Part shown: one piece after another, positions 1-7,635 of the stretch
Position numbering within the stretch: the stretch's first letter is position 1
Layout of the letters: each line of letters begins with the position of its first letter
Assembly: GCF_018282095.1 (NCBI RefSeq)
Contig: NZ_CP074126.1
Span: 4,562,341-4,626,340 of the forward strand
Reading direction: 5' to 3'
DNA length: 64,000 nucleotides
Source of the DNA: Pseudovibrio brasiliensis
Lineage (GTDB): Bacteria; Pseudomonadota; Alphaproteobacteria; Rhizobiales; Stappiaceae
Translations under genes and position numbers: made by a program
The notes under the pieces: model-generated
What the model saw: the letters and a program-made list of their open reading frames with translations, nothing else
What the model was told of the DNA's origin: nothing
Databases searched by the model: none

Positions 1-98
1 GAAATCCAGCAAAAAGAGCTCTGCTCCAAACACTCTGCAGAATTTGTCTCTTCTTCCAGCACTTCAAAAGTTGGAATATCTCGGAATGTCAGAGAGAG

Positions 99-338
99 AG
101 AGTATTGCCAATCAACGGTTTACGTCTCCCACCCGTTGGAGACACCAATGGTTGGTATATTTATGCAGGCGAAGAACTATCATCTAATCCAGACTTTTTC
201 GTCCCCTTACATACCTTACATCTGGACGAATGGTGTCCCTCAATAAGAAAATACCTAGGGCTTGGTCCCGGTTAGCGCTTTCTCGTAGCTGGTGATTATG
301 AGGACGTTTGGTTCGATGAGAGTTTACTGAAGAGCTAA
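99..338 (+). pseudogene. Imm33-like immunity protein remnant with in-frame TAG
   Basis: Reading the frame that ends at the TAA at 336-338 gives a C-terminal domain with the motifs [32 protein letters not shown] and RFLVAGDYEDVWFDESLL. I recognise this pattern from Imm33-type immunity-like proteins (polymorphic toxin neighbourhoods). A TAG at 273-275 interrupts it between GPG and RFLVAG, where family members usually carry tryptophan, so one G-to-A change (TGG to TAG) would explain it. Upstream of about position 99 the frame no longer resembles the family and has no good start, so the 5' part is lost or diverged. No toxin gene is visible in the window. The stop is seen directly; the family assignment is from memory of the motif. 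Confidence 0.6.
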
Positions 339-471
339 GCAAGCTACATGAAAGCTCAGCGCATCCGTAGCCTCAAATTTCAGAAACTTTCTACACTTCC
401 ATTGTGTTGTGATAAGCAGCCCCCACATTCAACACGGACTTCCTGACTTCACAGATATAAAGGATTGCACA

Positions 472-1011
472 ATGATCGACGGAACCAAGCTCTTTTTTCA
501 GCTGCTCCGTATCGCATTAGGCTTCTCATTGGCAATCATCGCAGCCGGTCTGTTCTTATCTTGGGGTTTCTTCAGAACCTTGAGCGTTCATGGTGGACCT
601 GAGGCAGATATCATTCAGCTCATCGCGATCACGTGGAGCACGATTATCTCCGCAAGCGTGATTGGAGCTCTGTCGCTCATCCCAAGTGGTTTTGCTATTG
701 GCTTTGCTGAACTGATGAAATGGCGAGGCGTCATCTACCACGTTTCCGCAGGTGGCCTCATCGCCCTCGTGCTCTGGGGCATCGGCGGCGTTCTCCCCGC
801 TGACTTGTTCTACGCCTCAAACGAAGCAGGCAGCATCATCGCCTACTCCGCACCAGGAACCCCAACACCACCAACCGAAGGCCTCCGTCCCGGCTCATCC
901 GTAGCAGCCTCCGCAGGCTTCATCGCCGGTTTCATCTACTGGCTCATCGCAGGCAGAGCATCAGGCAGCTGGTGGATGGACAAACGACCTTCAAACGAAG
1001 ATCCGAGATAA
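472..1011 (+). CDS. Hypothetical multi-pass membrane protein (179 aa)
   Basis: I do not recognise the family. The protein has about four hydrophobic segments: residues near 10-30 (LLRIALGFSLAIIAAGLFL), 48-75, 85-105 and 150-165 (IAGFIYWLIAG), so it should sit in the inner membrane. The ATG at 472 is chosen because AAGGA lies about 8 nt upstream; a GTG at 409 is in frame but has no ribosome binding site. A proline- and glycine-rich loop (residues about 120-145) separates the last two segments. The gene is monocistronic and ends in a strong hairpin at 1022-1054. No function can be proposed. Confidence 0.7.
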   Translation: MIDGTKLFFQLLRIALGFSLAIIAAGLFLSWGFFRTLSVHGGPEADIIQLIAITWSTIISASVIGALSLIPSGFAIGFAELMKWRGVIYHVSAGGLIALVLWGIGGVLPADLFYASNEAGSIIAYSAPGTPTPPTEGLRPGSSVAASAGFIAGFIYWLIAGRASGSWWMDKRPSNEDPR

Positions 1012-1021
1012 AGCCCTAAGA

Positions 1022-1054
1022 AAAAGCCGAGGCACTGACCTCGGCTTTTCTTTT
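1022..1054. terminator. Bidirectional intrinsic terminator
   Basis: Ten-base stem AAAAGCCGAG / CTCGGCTTTT with an 8-nt loop, A-rich on the left and T-rich on the right. It lies between the convergent membrane-protein gene and the P-type ATPase gene and can serve both. Confidence 0.85.
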
Positions 1055-1055
1055 G

Positions 1056-3518
1056 CTATTCTGCGCGATCCTTCAGCAATCGCAGGGCGTTGGTCACCAC
1101 GATCAGCGTAGCCCCCACATCCCCGAGGATCGCAGCCCAGAGGCTGGCGAAGCCGAGGGCGGTCAGGATTACCAGCAGGCCTTTCACAATAAACGCGAAA
1201 GCAATGTTCTGGTGGATGATCTGGAGCGTCCGTTTTGAGTGATGGATCAGCCACGGCAAGCGGGAAAGATCATCTTTCATCAACGCGATATCTGCTGTCT
1301 CAATCGCAGCATCCGAACCAATCGCTCCCATTGCCACGCCAAAGCTCGCCCGGGCCATCGCAGGTGCGTCGTTCACACCATCACCGATCATCGCCACAGT
1401 CTCATATTCATGAGAGAGCTGCTCAACAGCGGCAACCTTATCTTCCGGCAGCAACTCAGCGCGCACCTCATCGATACCAACAGAAGCCGCAACCCGCTCC
1501 GCCGTTGCCTTGTTGTCACCCGTCAGCATAACCAGCTTTTCAACACCAGCTTTATGCAGCTGAGAAACCAGCTCCTCTGCAGTGTCGCGAACAGTATCGG
1601 CCAGCGCGATCAGGCCACAGACGTGGGCATCGGTGCCAACCGCAACCACGGTCTTGCCTTCAGCTTCCAGCTCACGCGCCTTGGCATCTGCTTCACCAAT
1701 ATCGAAGTCTTTTTCATTCAGGAACCGGCGAGACCCAAGCCAATAGCTCTTGCCATTGTGCTGACCAGAAAGGCCACGCCCTGGCAACAGCTCAACATTC
1801 TCAGCAGGCTGATACGCGACGCCATCTTCCTTCGCACGTGTCAGGATCGCCTCTGCCAGAGGGTGGGAACTGCGGGCTTCCAGAGAAGCTGCACGCACAA
1901 GAAGCTCTTCCACACTATGGCCGGACAGCGGGTATACATCCGTCACTGTTGGCAGGCCGTTGGTGATGGTGCCGGTCTTATCAAAAGCCAACGCCTTCAA
2001 ACGAGCAGGCAGCTCAAGGAACACACCACCTTTGATCAGCACGCCATTGCGAGCGGCAGAAGTTAAACCAGCAACAATGGAGACAGGCGTAGAGATAACC
2101 AGCGCACAGGGGCAGGCAATAACCAGCAGAACCAGAGCGCGATAGAACCAGTCCATCCAGGCCGCACCAAACAGCAACGGCGGAATAACAGCCAGTAACA
2201 CAGCCAGAACCATCACAGCTGGTGTGTAAACCCGAGCGAACTTCTCAACCCACTGCTCAGCAGCAGCACGACGCGCCTGCGCTTCACTTACCATGCGAAT
2301 GATACGGGCCAGCATGGTGTCATCAGCGCCCTTGGTCGCCTCTACCTCAAAGCTGCCTTCACCATTGATGGTACCAGCATAAACGTCATCACCAGCCTCC
2401 TTCATCACGGGAACGCTTTCACCCGTAATCGGAGCCTGATCAACACTGCCAACCCCTTTGCGCACCACGCCATCCAGCGGAATGCGATCTCCACCGCGCA
2501 CCACAAACACTGCACCCGGCTTCACGCTGTTAGCAGCAACTTCCTCTTCACCACCATCTGGCTTGAGCAAGCGCACAACGGTTGGGGCGATATCCATAAG
2601 CGCGGCCACAGCCTTACGGGCACGCCCAACACTCCAGCTTTCCAGATAAAGCGAGAGAGAAAACAGGAAGGCAACCGTCGCCCCTTCAAACCACTCACCA
2701 ATGCCAATCGCGCCAGCAACGGCCACCAGCATCAGCAGGTTCATGTCAGGCCGCAATGTCTTCAATGCGTACCAGCCCTTGGGAGCGACCAGCCGCAGAC
2801 CAGCAACAATGGCCAGCATATACAGCACTTCAACCGGCCCGGAAGGAACGGAGTCAAAGACGCTGAACACGTCTGTGGAACTGGTGCTTGAGAAGAACAG
2901 TGTTGCCTGAGCAATAATGGCTGCAATCCAGAACAGGCCACTGGCGATGGTAAAGGTACCCAAGCGCCGGTGCTGTTTTGCACGTGCATCAGCCGCTTCC
3001 TGCTCAATGAACAAAGCGGCTTTCATCCCCGTACTATCAACCGCCTTCATAATCTGCTCGTCGGTAACATCACGGGCAACGGGAGAAACAATCATCTTCC
3101 CGTTCAGCACATCAAACGCCAGATACTCGGAATCGCCAACAACGGGGCCAACCACGCGGCGAAGAATACCCATCTCCTCCGCACAGCACAGCCCTTCAAC
3201 ACGGAATGAACGCGCACCCTTCCAGTTGGTTACATCGGGGATAGCAACTTCATTTTCGCTGGCACAGCCACATCCGGTATGAGCGTGAACATGCGTGTGA
3301 TTGTGCTCGTGAGCCGAACCACAGCACTCATCCGCAGAAGCTTCAGGCTTGGAAGAACAGCAAGAGCTCTTGTTCTCTTGCCCATCGCCTTGACCAGAAC
3401 AACAGGAACTCTCTGCCTTTTGAGGCTGCTCAGCCTTATTGGAGCAGCAGCTTTTTGTGGCGTGATCCTGTGGCTCTTCCGGTGAGATGTTTTGGCTTCG
3501 ATCTTCCGCGTTGGACAT
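1056..3518 (-). CDS. zntA: Zn/Cd/Pb-translocating P-type ATPase
   Basis: Heavy-metal efflux ATPase (P1B-2 type, ZntA/CadA), 820 aa, inner membrane. Residues 1-85 form an unusual metal-binding tail: cysteine pairs at 24-25, 39-40, 53-54 and 65-66, a histidine run at 70-80 and a CxC at 83-85. An HMA-like domain with GLCCAEE (Cys 111-112) follows, then transmembrane segments, the TGES actuator loop, the CPC membrane motif (IACPCALVIS), DKTGT phosphorylation site, SSHPLAEAI and GDGVNDAPA. CPC plus the CC-E HMA motif points to divalent soft metals rather than copper. The ATG is preceded by GGAG. A MerR-type promoter lies directly upstream (3552-3582). The exact metal is not shown by sequence; the symbol is by family. 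Confidence 0.92.
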   Translation of the reverse strand: MSNAEDRSQNISPEEPQDHATKSCCSNKAEQPQKAESSCCSGQGDGQENKSSCCSSKPEASADECCGSAHEHNHTHVHAHTGCGCASENEVAIPDVTNWKGARSFRVEGLCCAEEMGILRRVVGPVVGDSEYLAFDVLNGKMIVSPVARDVTDEQIMKAVDSTGMKAALFIEQEAADARAKQHRRLGTFTIASGLFWIAAIIAQATLFFSSTSSTDVFSVFDSVPSGPVEVLYMLAIVAGLRLVAPKGWYALKTLRPDMNLLMLVAVAGAIGIGEWFEGATVAFLFSLSLYLESWSVGRARKAVAALMDIAPTVVRLLKPDGGEEEVAANSVKPGAVFVVRGGDRIPLDGVVRKGVGSVDQAPITGESVPVMKEAGDDVYAGTINGEGSFEVEATKGADDTMLARIIRMVSEAQARRAAAEQWVEKFARVYTPAVMVLAVLLAVIPPLLFGAAWMDWFYRALVLLVIACPCALVISTPVSIVAGLTSAARNGVLIKGGVFLELPARLKALAFDKTGTITNGLPTVTDVYPLSGHSVEELLVRAASLEARSSHPLAEAILTRAKEDGVAYQPAENVELLPGRGLSGQHNGKSYWLGSRRFLNEKDFDIGEADAKARELEAEGKTVVAVGTDAHVCGLIALADTVRDTAEELVSQLHKAGVEKLVMLTGDNKATAERVAASVGIDEVRAELLPEDKVAAVEQLSHEYETVAMIGDGVNDAPAMARASFGVAMGAIGSDAAIETADIALMKDDLSRLPWLIHHSKRTLQIIHQNIAFAFIVKGLLVILTALGFASLWAAILGDVGATLIVVTNALRLLKDRAE

Positions 3519-3551
3519 GATCTGCTCCGTGCAATTTTGTCATTGCAAGAG

Positions 3552-3582
3552 AAGATAAGACCTCTAGTCGCTGTAGCTTCAA
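3552..3582 (-). promoter_or_regulatory. MerR-family-type promoter of the metal ATPase
   Basis: On the minus strand a -35 TTGAAG (3577-3582) and a -10 TATCTT (3552-3557) are separated by 19 bp, the stretched spacing that MerR-family activators (ZntR, CadR, PbrR) correct by DNA twisting. The spacer contains CTACAGCGACTAGAGG, close to the CTATAG..ACTAGAGG pattern of CadR/PbrR operators, although the dyad is imperfect. The start of transcription would fall about 30 nt before the ATPase ATG. No merR-like gene is in the window. Confidence 0.6.
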
Positions 3583-3664
3583 GGGTAAAAATGCGATTTC
3601 TATGAATTTTCTTTTTGAAGACACGATCGGTTTTGATCAAGCCGAATAGCTAAGGCTTCAGATC

Positions 3665-4111
3665 TTATGGCTTTCCATGTTTTGTCTGAACGCTCTGGAG
3701 CATGCGTTCCAGCATCGGAAGCAACAGCTTCTGCTCTTCCTCGGTCAGGTCAGCCAGCAAAACCCCATTCACATGCCTGTACATATCAATGAGATGAGAA
3801 AGCCCCTGCCCTTTTTCCGTCAGATGGATTTTCACTGAGCGCTTATCATCCTCAACCGCTGACCGGCTCACCAGTTCTTTGCTCTCCATCCGATCGAGTA
3901 AACGCGAAAGCGCGGCAGTTTTCTTGCCAGAGTAATCAGAAAGCTCCGAAACACTCAGTCCGTCATGACGCCACAGCGCAGAAAGCACCACCCATTGTGC
4001 CAGAGAAAGATCATGAGGACGCAGATAATCTTCAGCCAGGCTACACGCCGCCTCTGACAAGGTGTTGAGTAGTCTGCCCATGGACGGCAGATATGAAATC
4101 GTCTCGGTCAT
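3665..4111 (-). CDS. MarR-family transcriptional regulator
   Basis: 148-aa winged-helix repressor. The central region LSVSELSDYSGKKTAALSRLLDRMESKELVSR is the MarR helix-turn-helix, followed by the wing (SAVEDDKRSVKIHLTEKG) and a C-terminal dimerisation helix. The ATG follows AGGA at a 5-nt spacing. It is transcribed divergently from cytochrome b561, and a perfect 12-bp palindrome lies in the shared region (4156-4167), so autoregulation and control of the b561 gene are likely. The ligand cannot be read from the sequence: the only cysteine visible is Cys23 (EAACSLAED), so a thiol switch would be a simple one if it exists. Confidence 0.88.
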   Translation of the reverse strand: MTETISYLPSMGRLLNTLSEAACSLAEDYLRPHDLSLAQWVVLSALWRHDGLSVSELSDYSGKKTAALSRLLDRMESKELVSRSAVEDDKRSVKIHLTEKGQGLSHLIDMYRHVNGVLLADLTEEEQKLLLPMLERMLQSVQTKHGKP

Positions 4112-4144
4112 CGAATTCCTGAAATTATTGCTTCTATTATATTA

Positions 4145-4174
4145 TTGACATCTAATTTACATGTAAACTAAAAT
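4145..4174 (+). promoter_or_regulatory. Promoter with palindromic operator for cytochrome b561 gene
   Basis: TTGACA (4145-4150) and TAAAAT (4169-4174) are separated by 18 bp. The spacer holds the perfect palindrome TTTACATGTAAA (4156-4167). A palindrome sitting between -35 and -10 in a divergent marR/target intergenic region is the classic arrangement for MarR repression. Binding is inferred. Confidence 0.65.
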
Positions 4175-4205
4175 CAGTTCATTCCTATCGCCAAAGGTAA
4201 TTCTA

Positions 4206-4727
4206 ATGTCTTCGCCACAAAAATATAGTCGCCCAACAATCATCCTGCACTGGCTGTTTGCCGCCACCATCATTGCTGTCTTCATTCTGGGCAAAGTCCT
4301 TGAAGGAACAGCCGTCTCACCTGAAAAGCTCAACATCTTCATGGCACACGCAGGCCTTGGAGCTCTCACTGGGCTGTTTCTGATCTACCGCATCGTGCTG
4401 CTCATCAAACACGCGCGGCCAAAACCAGATCCGGATTGGGGTGTTGTGATGATCAGCCTGTCAAAGCTGGTTCACCTGCTGCTCTACCTCGCCCCGCTGG
4501 CTCTCGTCATCACAGGCATGGGCATGTCGCTGTTTGCTGGTCTGATGGAACTGGCAATCGCTGGTGATTGGCAGGCATGGCCGGAGAACATCACAATCCC
4601 ACCGGCTGCACTTCATGGCTTCGCGGCACCTGTTCTGCTCGCCTCATTCGCACTGCACGTTATCGCAGCGCTCTATCATCAGTTTGTGCTGAAGGATAAT
4701 CTGGTCGCCAGAATGAAGACGGCTTAA
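4206..4727 (+). CDS. Cytochrome b561 family protein
   Basis: 173-aa inner-membrane di-haem cytochrome b (YodB/CybB type), thought to oxidise quinol or move electrons to or from the periplasm. Four membrane helices are visible: residues about 12-32 (ILHWLFAATIIAVFILG), 48-68, 88-108 and 135-160. Candidate haem ligands are His15 (LHW), His48 (MAHAG), the His in KLVHLLLYLA and the His in LHVIAALYHQF. An AAAGG ribosome binding site precedes the ATG. Pairing with a divergent marR gene suggests induction by a quinone, oxidant or phenolic compound, as for other MarR-controlled b561 genes; this is inference. Confidence 0.88.
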   Translation: MSSPQKYSRPTIILHWLFAATIIAVFILGKVLEGTAVSPEKLNIFMAHAGLGALTGLFLIYRIVLLIKHARPKPDPDWGVVMISLSKLVHLLLYLAPLALVITGMGMSLFAGLMELAIAGDWQAWPENITIPPAALHGFAAPVLLASFALHVIAALYHQFVLKDNLVARMKTA

Positions 4728-4737
4728 GCAGATCAAA

Positions 4738-4782
4738 GCGTATCGCCGAAAAGTGGAAACTGGTTTTCGGATAAAGATACGC
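4738..4782. repeat. Intergenic palindromic repeat (alphaproteobacterial type)
   Basis: Two nested inverted repeats: GCGTATC (4738-4744) with GATACGC (4776-4782), and CCGAAAA (4746-4752) with TTTTCGG (4764-4770). I recognise the GTGGAA..GGTTTTCGGATAAAGAT core from a dispersed palindromic repeat common in rhizobial and related genomes, usually between convergent genes, as here between the b561 gene and folK. Confidence 0.7.
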
Positions 4783-4842
4783 AAAGTTAAAGCCTAAAGC
4801 AGTTCATGTGTTTCAACGAAACCAAGGACTGTTTTACGGCAT

Positions 4843-5334
4843 CTACAGCTTGTAGATGCCTTCCTTATCAGCGCAGGTTTCCAGCGCTTCTGCAGCTGTA
4901 CGTCCATCCAACAAAGGCGCTTCCGGCCAGATCTCGGTCAGCGGAATAAGCACGAACGCACGTTCACCCATGCGTGGGTGTGGAACCTGAAGCCCCTCTT
5001 CCTCAACGCTTGCGTGATCATAGATCAGCAGGTCGATATCAATCGTTCGCGGCCCCCAGCGCACATCACGCACACGGCCAAGCTGCTTTTCGACATCCAG
5101 ACCAGCGTTCAGCAGGTCGCGCGGAGACAGAACCGTCTCCACCGTAATGCAACAGTTGCGGTAGTCATCTTGTGGCACAGGCCCCCACGGCGGTGTGCGA
5201 TAGTCGGACGACTTCTTTAAAACAGATATTCCCTCGACAGCATTCAATGCGGCCACTGCACCGTCAATATTCGCTTTGGTATCGCCAAGATTTGAGCCCA
5301 AACCAAGTGCTGCAACAATCTTTTCTTGTGTCAT
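4843..5334 (-). CDS. folK: 2-amino-4-hydroxy-6-hydroxymethyldihydropteridine pyrophosphokinase
   Basis: HPPK transfers pyrophosphate from ATP to 6-hydroxymethyl-7,8-dihydropterin, the step before dihydropteroate synthase in folate synthesis. 163 aa, usual length. Visible motifs: ALGLGSNLGDT at the N-terminus, the substrate loop YRTPPWGPVPQDDYRN, and the metal/ATP motif VRWGPRTIDIDLLIYD, then VPHPRMGERAFVLIPL. The start overlaps the folP stop by one base (TAATG), so translation is probably coupled. The order folP-folK is the usual alphaproteobacterial one. Confidence 0.95.
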   Translation of the reverse strand: MTQEKIVAALGLGSNLGDTKANIDGAVAALNAVEGISVLKKSSDYRTPPWGPVPQDDYRNCCITVETVLSPRDLLNAGLDVEKQLGRVRDVRWGPRTIDIDLLIYDHASVEEEGLQVPHPRMGERAFVLIPLTEIWPEAPLLDGRTAAEALETCADKEGIYKL

Positions 5335-6155
5335 TATTGGCTGCTGCCTAGTTCTTTCATTGCTTGGAAGATCCGCACAGCATCAGCATGCGGCTTCACA
5401 TCATGCACTCGCAGAATTTGCGCTCCGTGTTGTAGCGAAAGCGTGTGGACTGCAAGCGATCCAGCCATACGCTCTGGCGCTTCATTATTCAACACATATC
5501 CAATCATACGTTTGCGAGATGCCCCCGCAAGGATTGGCCGGTTAAACTTACGAAGCTCAGAAAGCCGGTTCAGGATCTGATAGTTCTGCTGAAGGGTTTT
5601 ACCAAAGCCAAAGCCCGGATCGAGGATCTGATGCTCTTCCGGAATGCCAGCATCAGAGGCCAGCTTGATTGACTTTTCAAAGAAGCGCTCGATGTCAGCC
5701 ATAATGTCCAGCTGCTCATCAACCTCGGTGCGATTGTGCATCATGATGACAGGCACACCAGCATCAGCCACAACACCAGCCATGTCAGGGTCTTTCTGCA
5801 AGCCCCAAACATCATTGACAATGTGCGCGCCAGCCTTGCAGGCGGCGGCTGCAACCCTGGCCTTATAGGTATCGATGGAAATCAGAACCGGCAGCTCTTT
5901 GATGAGATCCAGCACCGGCAGAACCCGATCCAGCTCATCTAGCTCTTCAACCACAGTCGCGCCGGGCCGCGTGCTTTCGCCGCCAACATCAATGATATCC
6001 GCCCCTTCGGCGATCATCTCAATCGCATGCGCAAGCGCAGCGGTGGGAGCATCAAACTGCCCACCATCAGAAAAGCTATCCGGGGTCACGTTCAAGATGC
6101 CCATGACAAGCGGCCGCTGAGAGCTTTCCAGCACTCGATGATCAAACTCTGCCAT
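5334..6155 (-). CDS. folP: Dihydropteroate synthase
   Basis: Condenses hydroxymethyldihydropterin pyrophosphate with p-aminobenzoate; the sulfonamide target. A TIM-barrel protein of 273 aa from the chosen start. Motifs: GILNVTPDSFSDGG (loop 1), IIDVGGESTRPGA (loop 2), ISIDTYKARVA, IVNDVWGL, MMHNR and the C-terminal RVHDV. The ATG at 6155 is preceded by GGGAGGGACCCTT, a far better ribosome binding site than that of an in-frame ATG at 6200, so I use 6155. First gene of a folP-folK operon. Confidence 0.94.
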   Translation of the reverse strand: MAEFDHRVLESSQRPLVMGILNVTPDSFSDGGQFDAPTAALAHAIEMIAEGADIIDVGGESTRPGATVVEELDELDRVLPVLDLIKELPVLISIDTYKARVAAAACKAGAHIVNDVWGLQKDPDMAGVVADAGVPVIMMHNRTEVDEQLDIMADIERFFEKSIKLASDAGIPEEHQILDPGFGFGKTLQQNYQILNRLSELRKFNRPILAGASRKRMIGYVLNNEAPERMAGSLAVHTLSLQHGAQILRVHDVKPHADAVRIFQAMKELGSSQ

Positions 6156-6311
6156 AAGGGTCCCTCCCACTTTCTGGTCCCTCATAGCCTCCCACTGCAT
6201 CCGTTTCCAGCAAAAATCGAGAGATCCGAGAACAGTTCACCATCCTCAGACCAATCGTTTGCCGGCAAAAGCGAAGAGTGATCGTTACCCCACCACTCAG
6301 TTCAAGGCTTT

Positions 6312-6602
6312 TTACAGAACTTCACGCTCGTAATAGGTGATCACTGGCGCATCCTGCATGAAGGAAAGCAACTGGCTCATGACGCCGTTCTCTGAGATGA
6401 ACTGAATGTAGGCTTGGTGGTGTTCTTTAGACAGCCATTCTTCAAAGAGCATCAAATCCTGCTGCTCAGCATTATAAAAAACACCGACGCTCAGAGCACC
6501 GGAAAACCCGCGTACATTGGGAAGGTTGGCCTGCAAAAATTGCTGCAGCTCCGCATAGCGCGCCTCTTTAACCTTCATTTGCAATGTAACAGTGATAGAC
6601 AT
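6312..6602 (-). CDS. Antibiotic biosynthesis monooxygenase (ABM) family protein
   Basis: 96-aa single ABM (dimeric alpha+beta barrel) domain, related to YgiN-type quinol monooxygenases. Motifs: MSITVTLQMKVKEARYAELQQFL, GFSGALSVGVFYN, LMLFEEWLSKEHHQAYIQF. The ATG at 6602 follows AAAGGAG with 5 nt spacing; an in-frame start at 6638 lacks one. It is the last gene of a minus-strand cluster with a Bcr-type exporter and an AraC regulator, consistent with modifying a small molecule that is also exported. Substrate unknown. Confidence 0.8.
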   Translation of the reverse strand: MSITVTLQMKVKEARYAELQQFLQANLPNVRGFSGALSVGVFYNAEQQDLMLFEEWLSKEHHQAYIQFISENGVMSQLLSFMQDAPVITYYEREVL

Positions 6603-6694
6603 GCTTTTCTCCTTTAAAAACAAGGAGAAATTACCCATTCATCTCATTCGCCTATACGCGCAAAACACCAAAAATGCCGTTTTCAGCTCACGAA

Positions 6695-7618
6695 TTATCC
6701 GGCAAAACTATCTTGGTAGGCCAGCCGCGCCTGCTTCGGCGTTTCATCATATCGCCCTTTGAAGGCTTTTATGAAATGAGAGGTGTTGGCAAAGCCAATC
6801 TGCATCGCAATCTCTGTCACGCTAAGCTTACTCTCAAAAACAAGCTCCCGTGCTTTTTCTAAACGAGCATCCAACAGCCACTTGCTCGGCGTCACACCGT
6901 TGAGCCGCTTGAAATCCCGGTTAAAGCTGGAAACTGAACGCCCCGACAGTTTGGCAAAGTCTTTCACTGAGAGATTGTAGGCGTTCCCGTTCCGCATCAG
7001 ATGCTTGATGTTGCGGCGTTTCCCTGCAGCGCTTACCCCGATCAAAAAACTGAGCAAACGTTGCTCATGCCCTAGCAAATCCACCAGAGACAACAGCTCA
7101 AGCAGCTTCATGCGCACCAGGTCCGAAGGTGCCTTATTGAGATCTTTATAGATAGATTTTAGGCCAGCCACATATTCGCTTATGGAAGCATTAGCCTCAA
7201 CTTTGAACGGCTGATGCGCTGCGGCTTTATCCCCTTCTGCGATGCGTTTGCGCTTCAGGAACTCTGCAATAACAGCAGTATCAAAGAAAAAGAGGACAGC
7301 CTCCAAAGGCCCATCTTCATTGGTGAAGTCCGAAATCATATGCAGATCGCGCCCCATAAAGAGCATCTCACCATCATTCAAGACAAACTCTTCATGCTCA
7401 GCCGAAGAAAAACTCTCCCGCCCTGAGATCACGAAAGCCAGGCAAGGTGTGCTCGTAAAAAACTCGATATCCCGCATGTCGTCGCGGATAAGCTTATGAA
7501 AAACAGAGGCCTTCCCGTCTGACATGATCAAACGCGCATCAGCCATATCGTGAAGTGATTCCGGAATAAGCAAAGTGTTGGCCGAGCAATATTCGGCGAT
7601 CTGCTGGTTCATAATCAT
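6695..7618 (-). CDS. AraC-family transcriptional regulator (ExsA-like N-terminal domain)
   Basis: 307 aa. The C-terminal third carries two helix-turn-helix motifs (YNLSVKDFAKLSGRSVSSFN and VTEIAMQIGFANTSHFIKAF) followed by KGRYDETPKQAR, typical of AraC/XylS DNA-binding domains. The N-terminal part (residues about 20-170) resembles the ExsA/YqhC-type cupin-like sensing domain (FVISGRESFSS, LNDGEMLFMGRDLHMISDF). It starts 17 bp after the efflux gene stop and lies upstream of the ABM gene, so probably regulates this cluster. Inducer unknown. Confidence 0.85.
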   Translation of the reverse strand: MIMNQQIAEYCSANTLLIPESLHDMADARLIMSDGKASVFHKLIRDDMRDIEFFTSTPCLAFVISGRESFSSAEHEEFVLNDGEMLFMGRDLHMISDFTNEDGPLEAVLFFFDTAVIAEFLKRKRIAEGDKAAAHQPFKVEANASISEYVAGLKSIYKDLNKAPSDLVRMKLLELLSLVDLLGHEQRLLSFLIGVSAAGKRRNIKHLMRNGNAYNLSVKDFAKLSGRSVSSFNRDFKRLNGVTPSKWLLDARLEKARELVFESKLSVTEIAMQIGFANTSHFIKAFKGRYDETPKQARLAYQDSFAG

Positions 7619-7635
7619 CTCATAAATTCAGCCAG

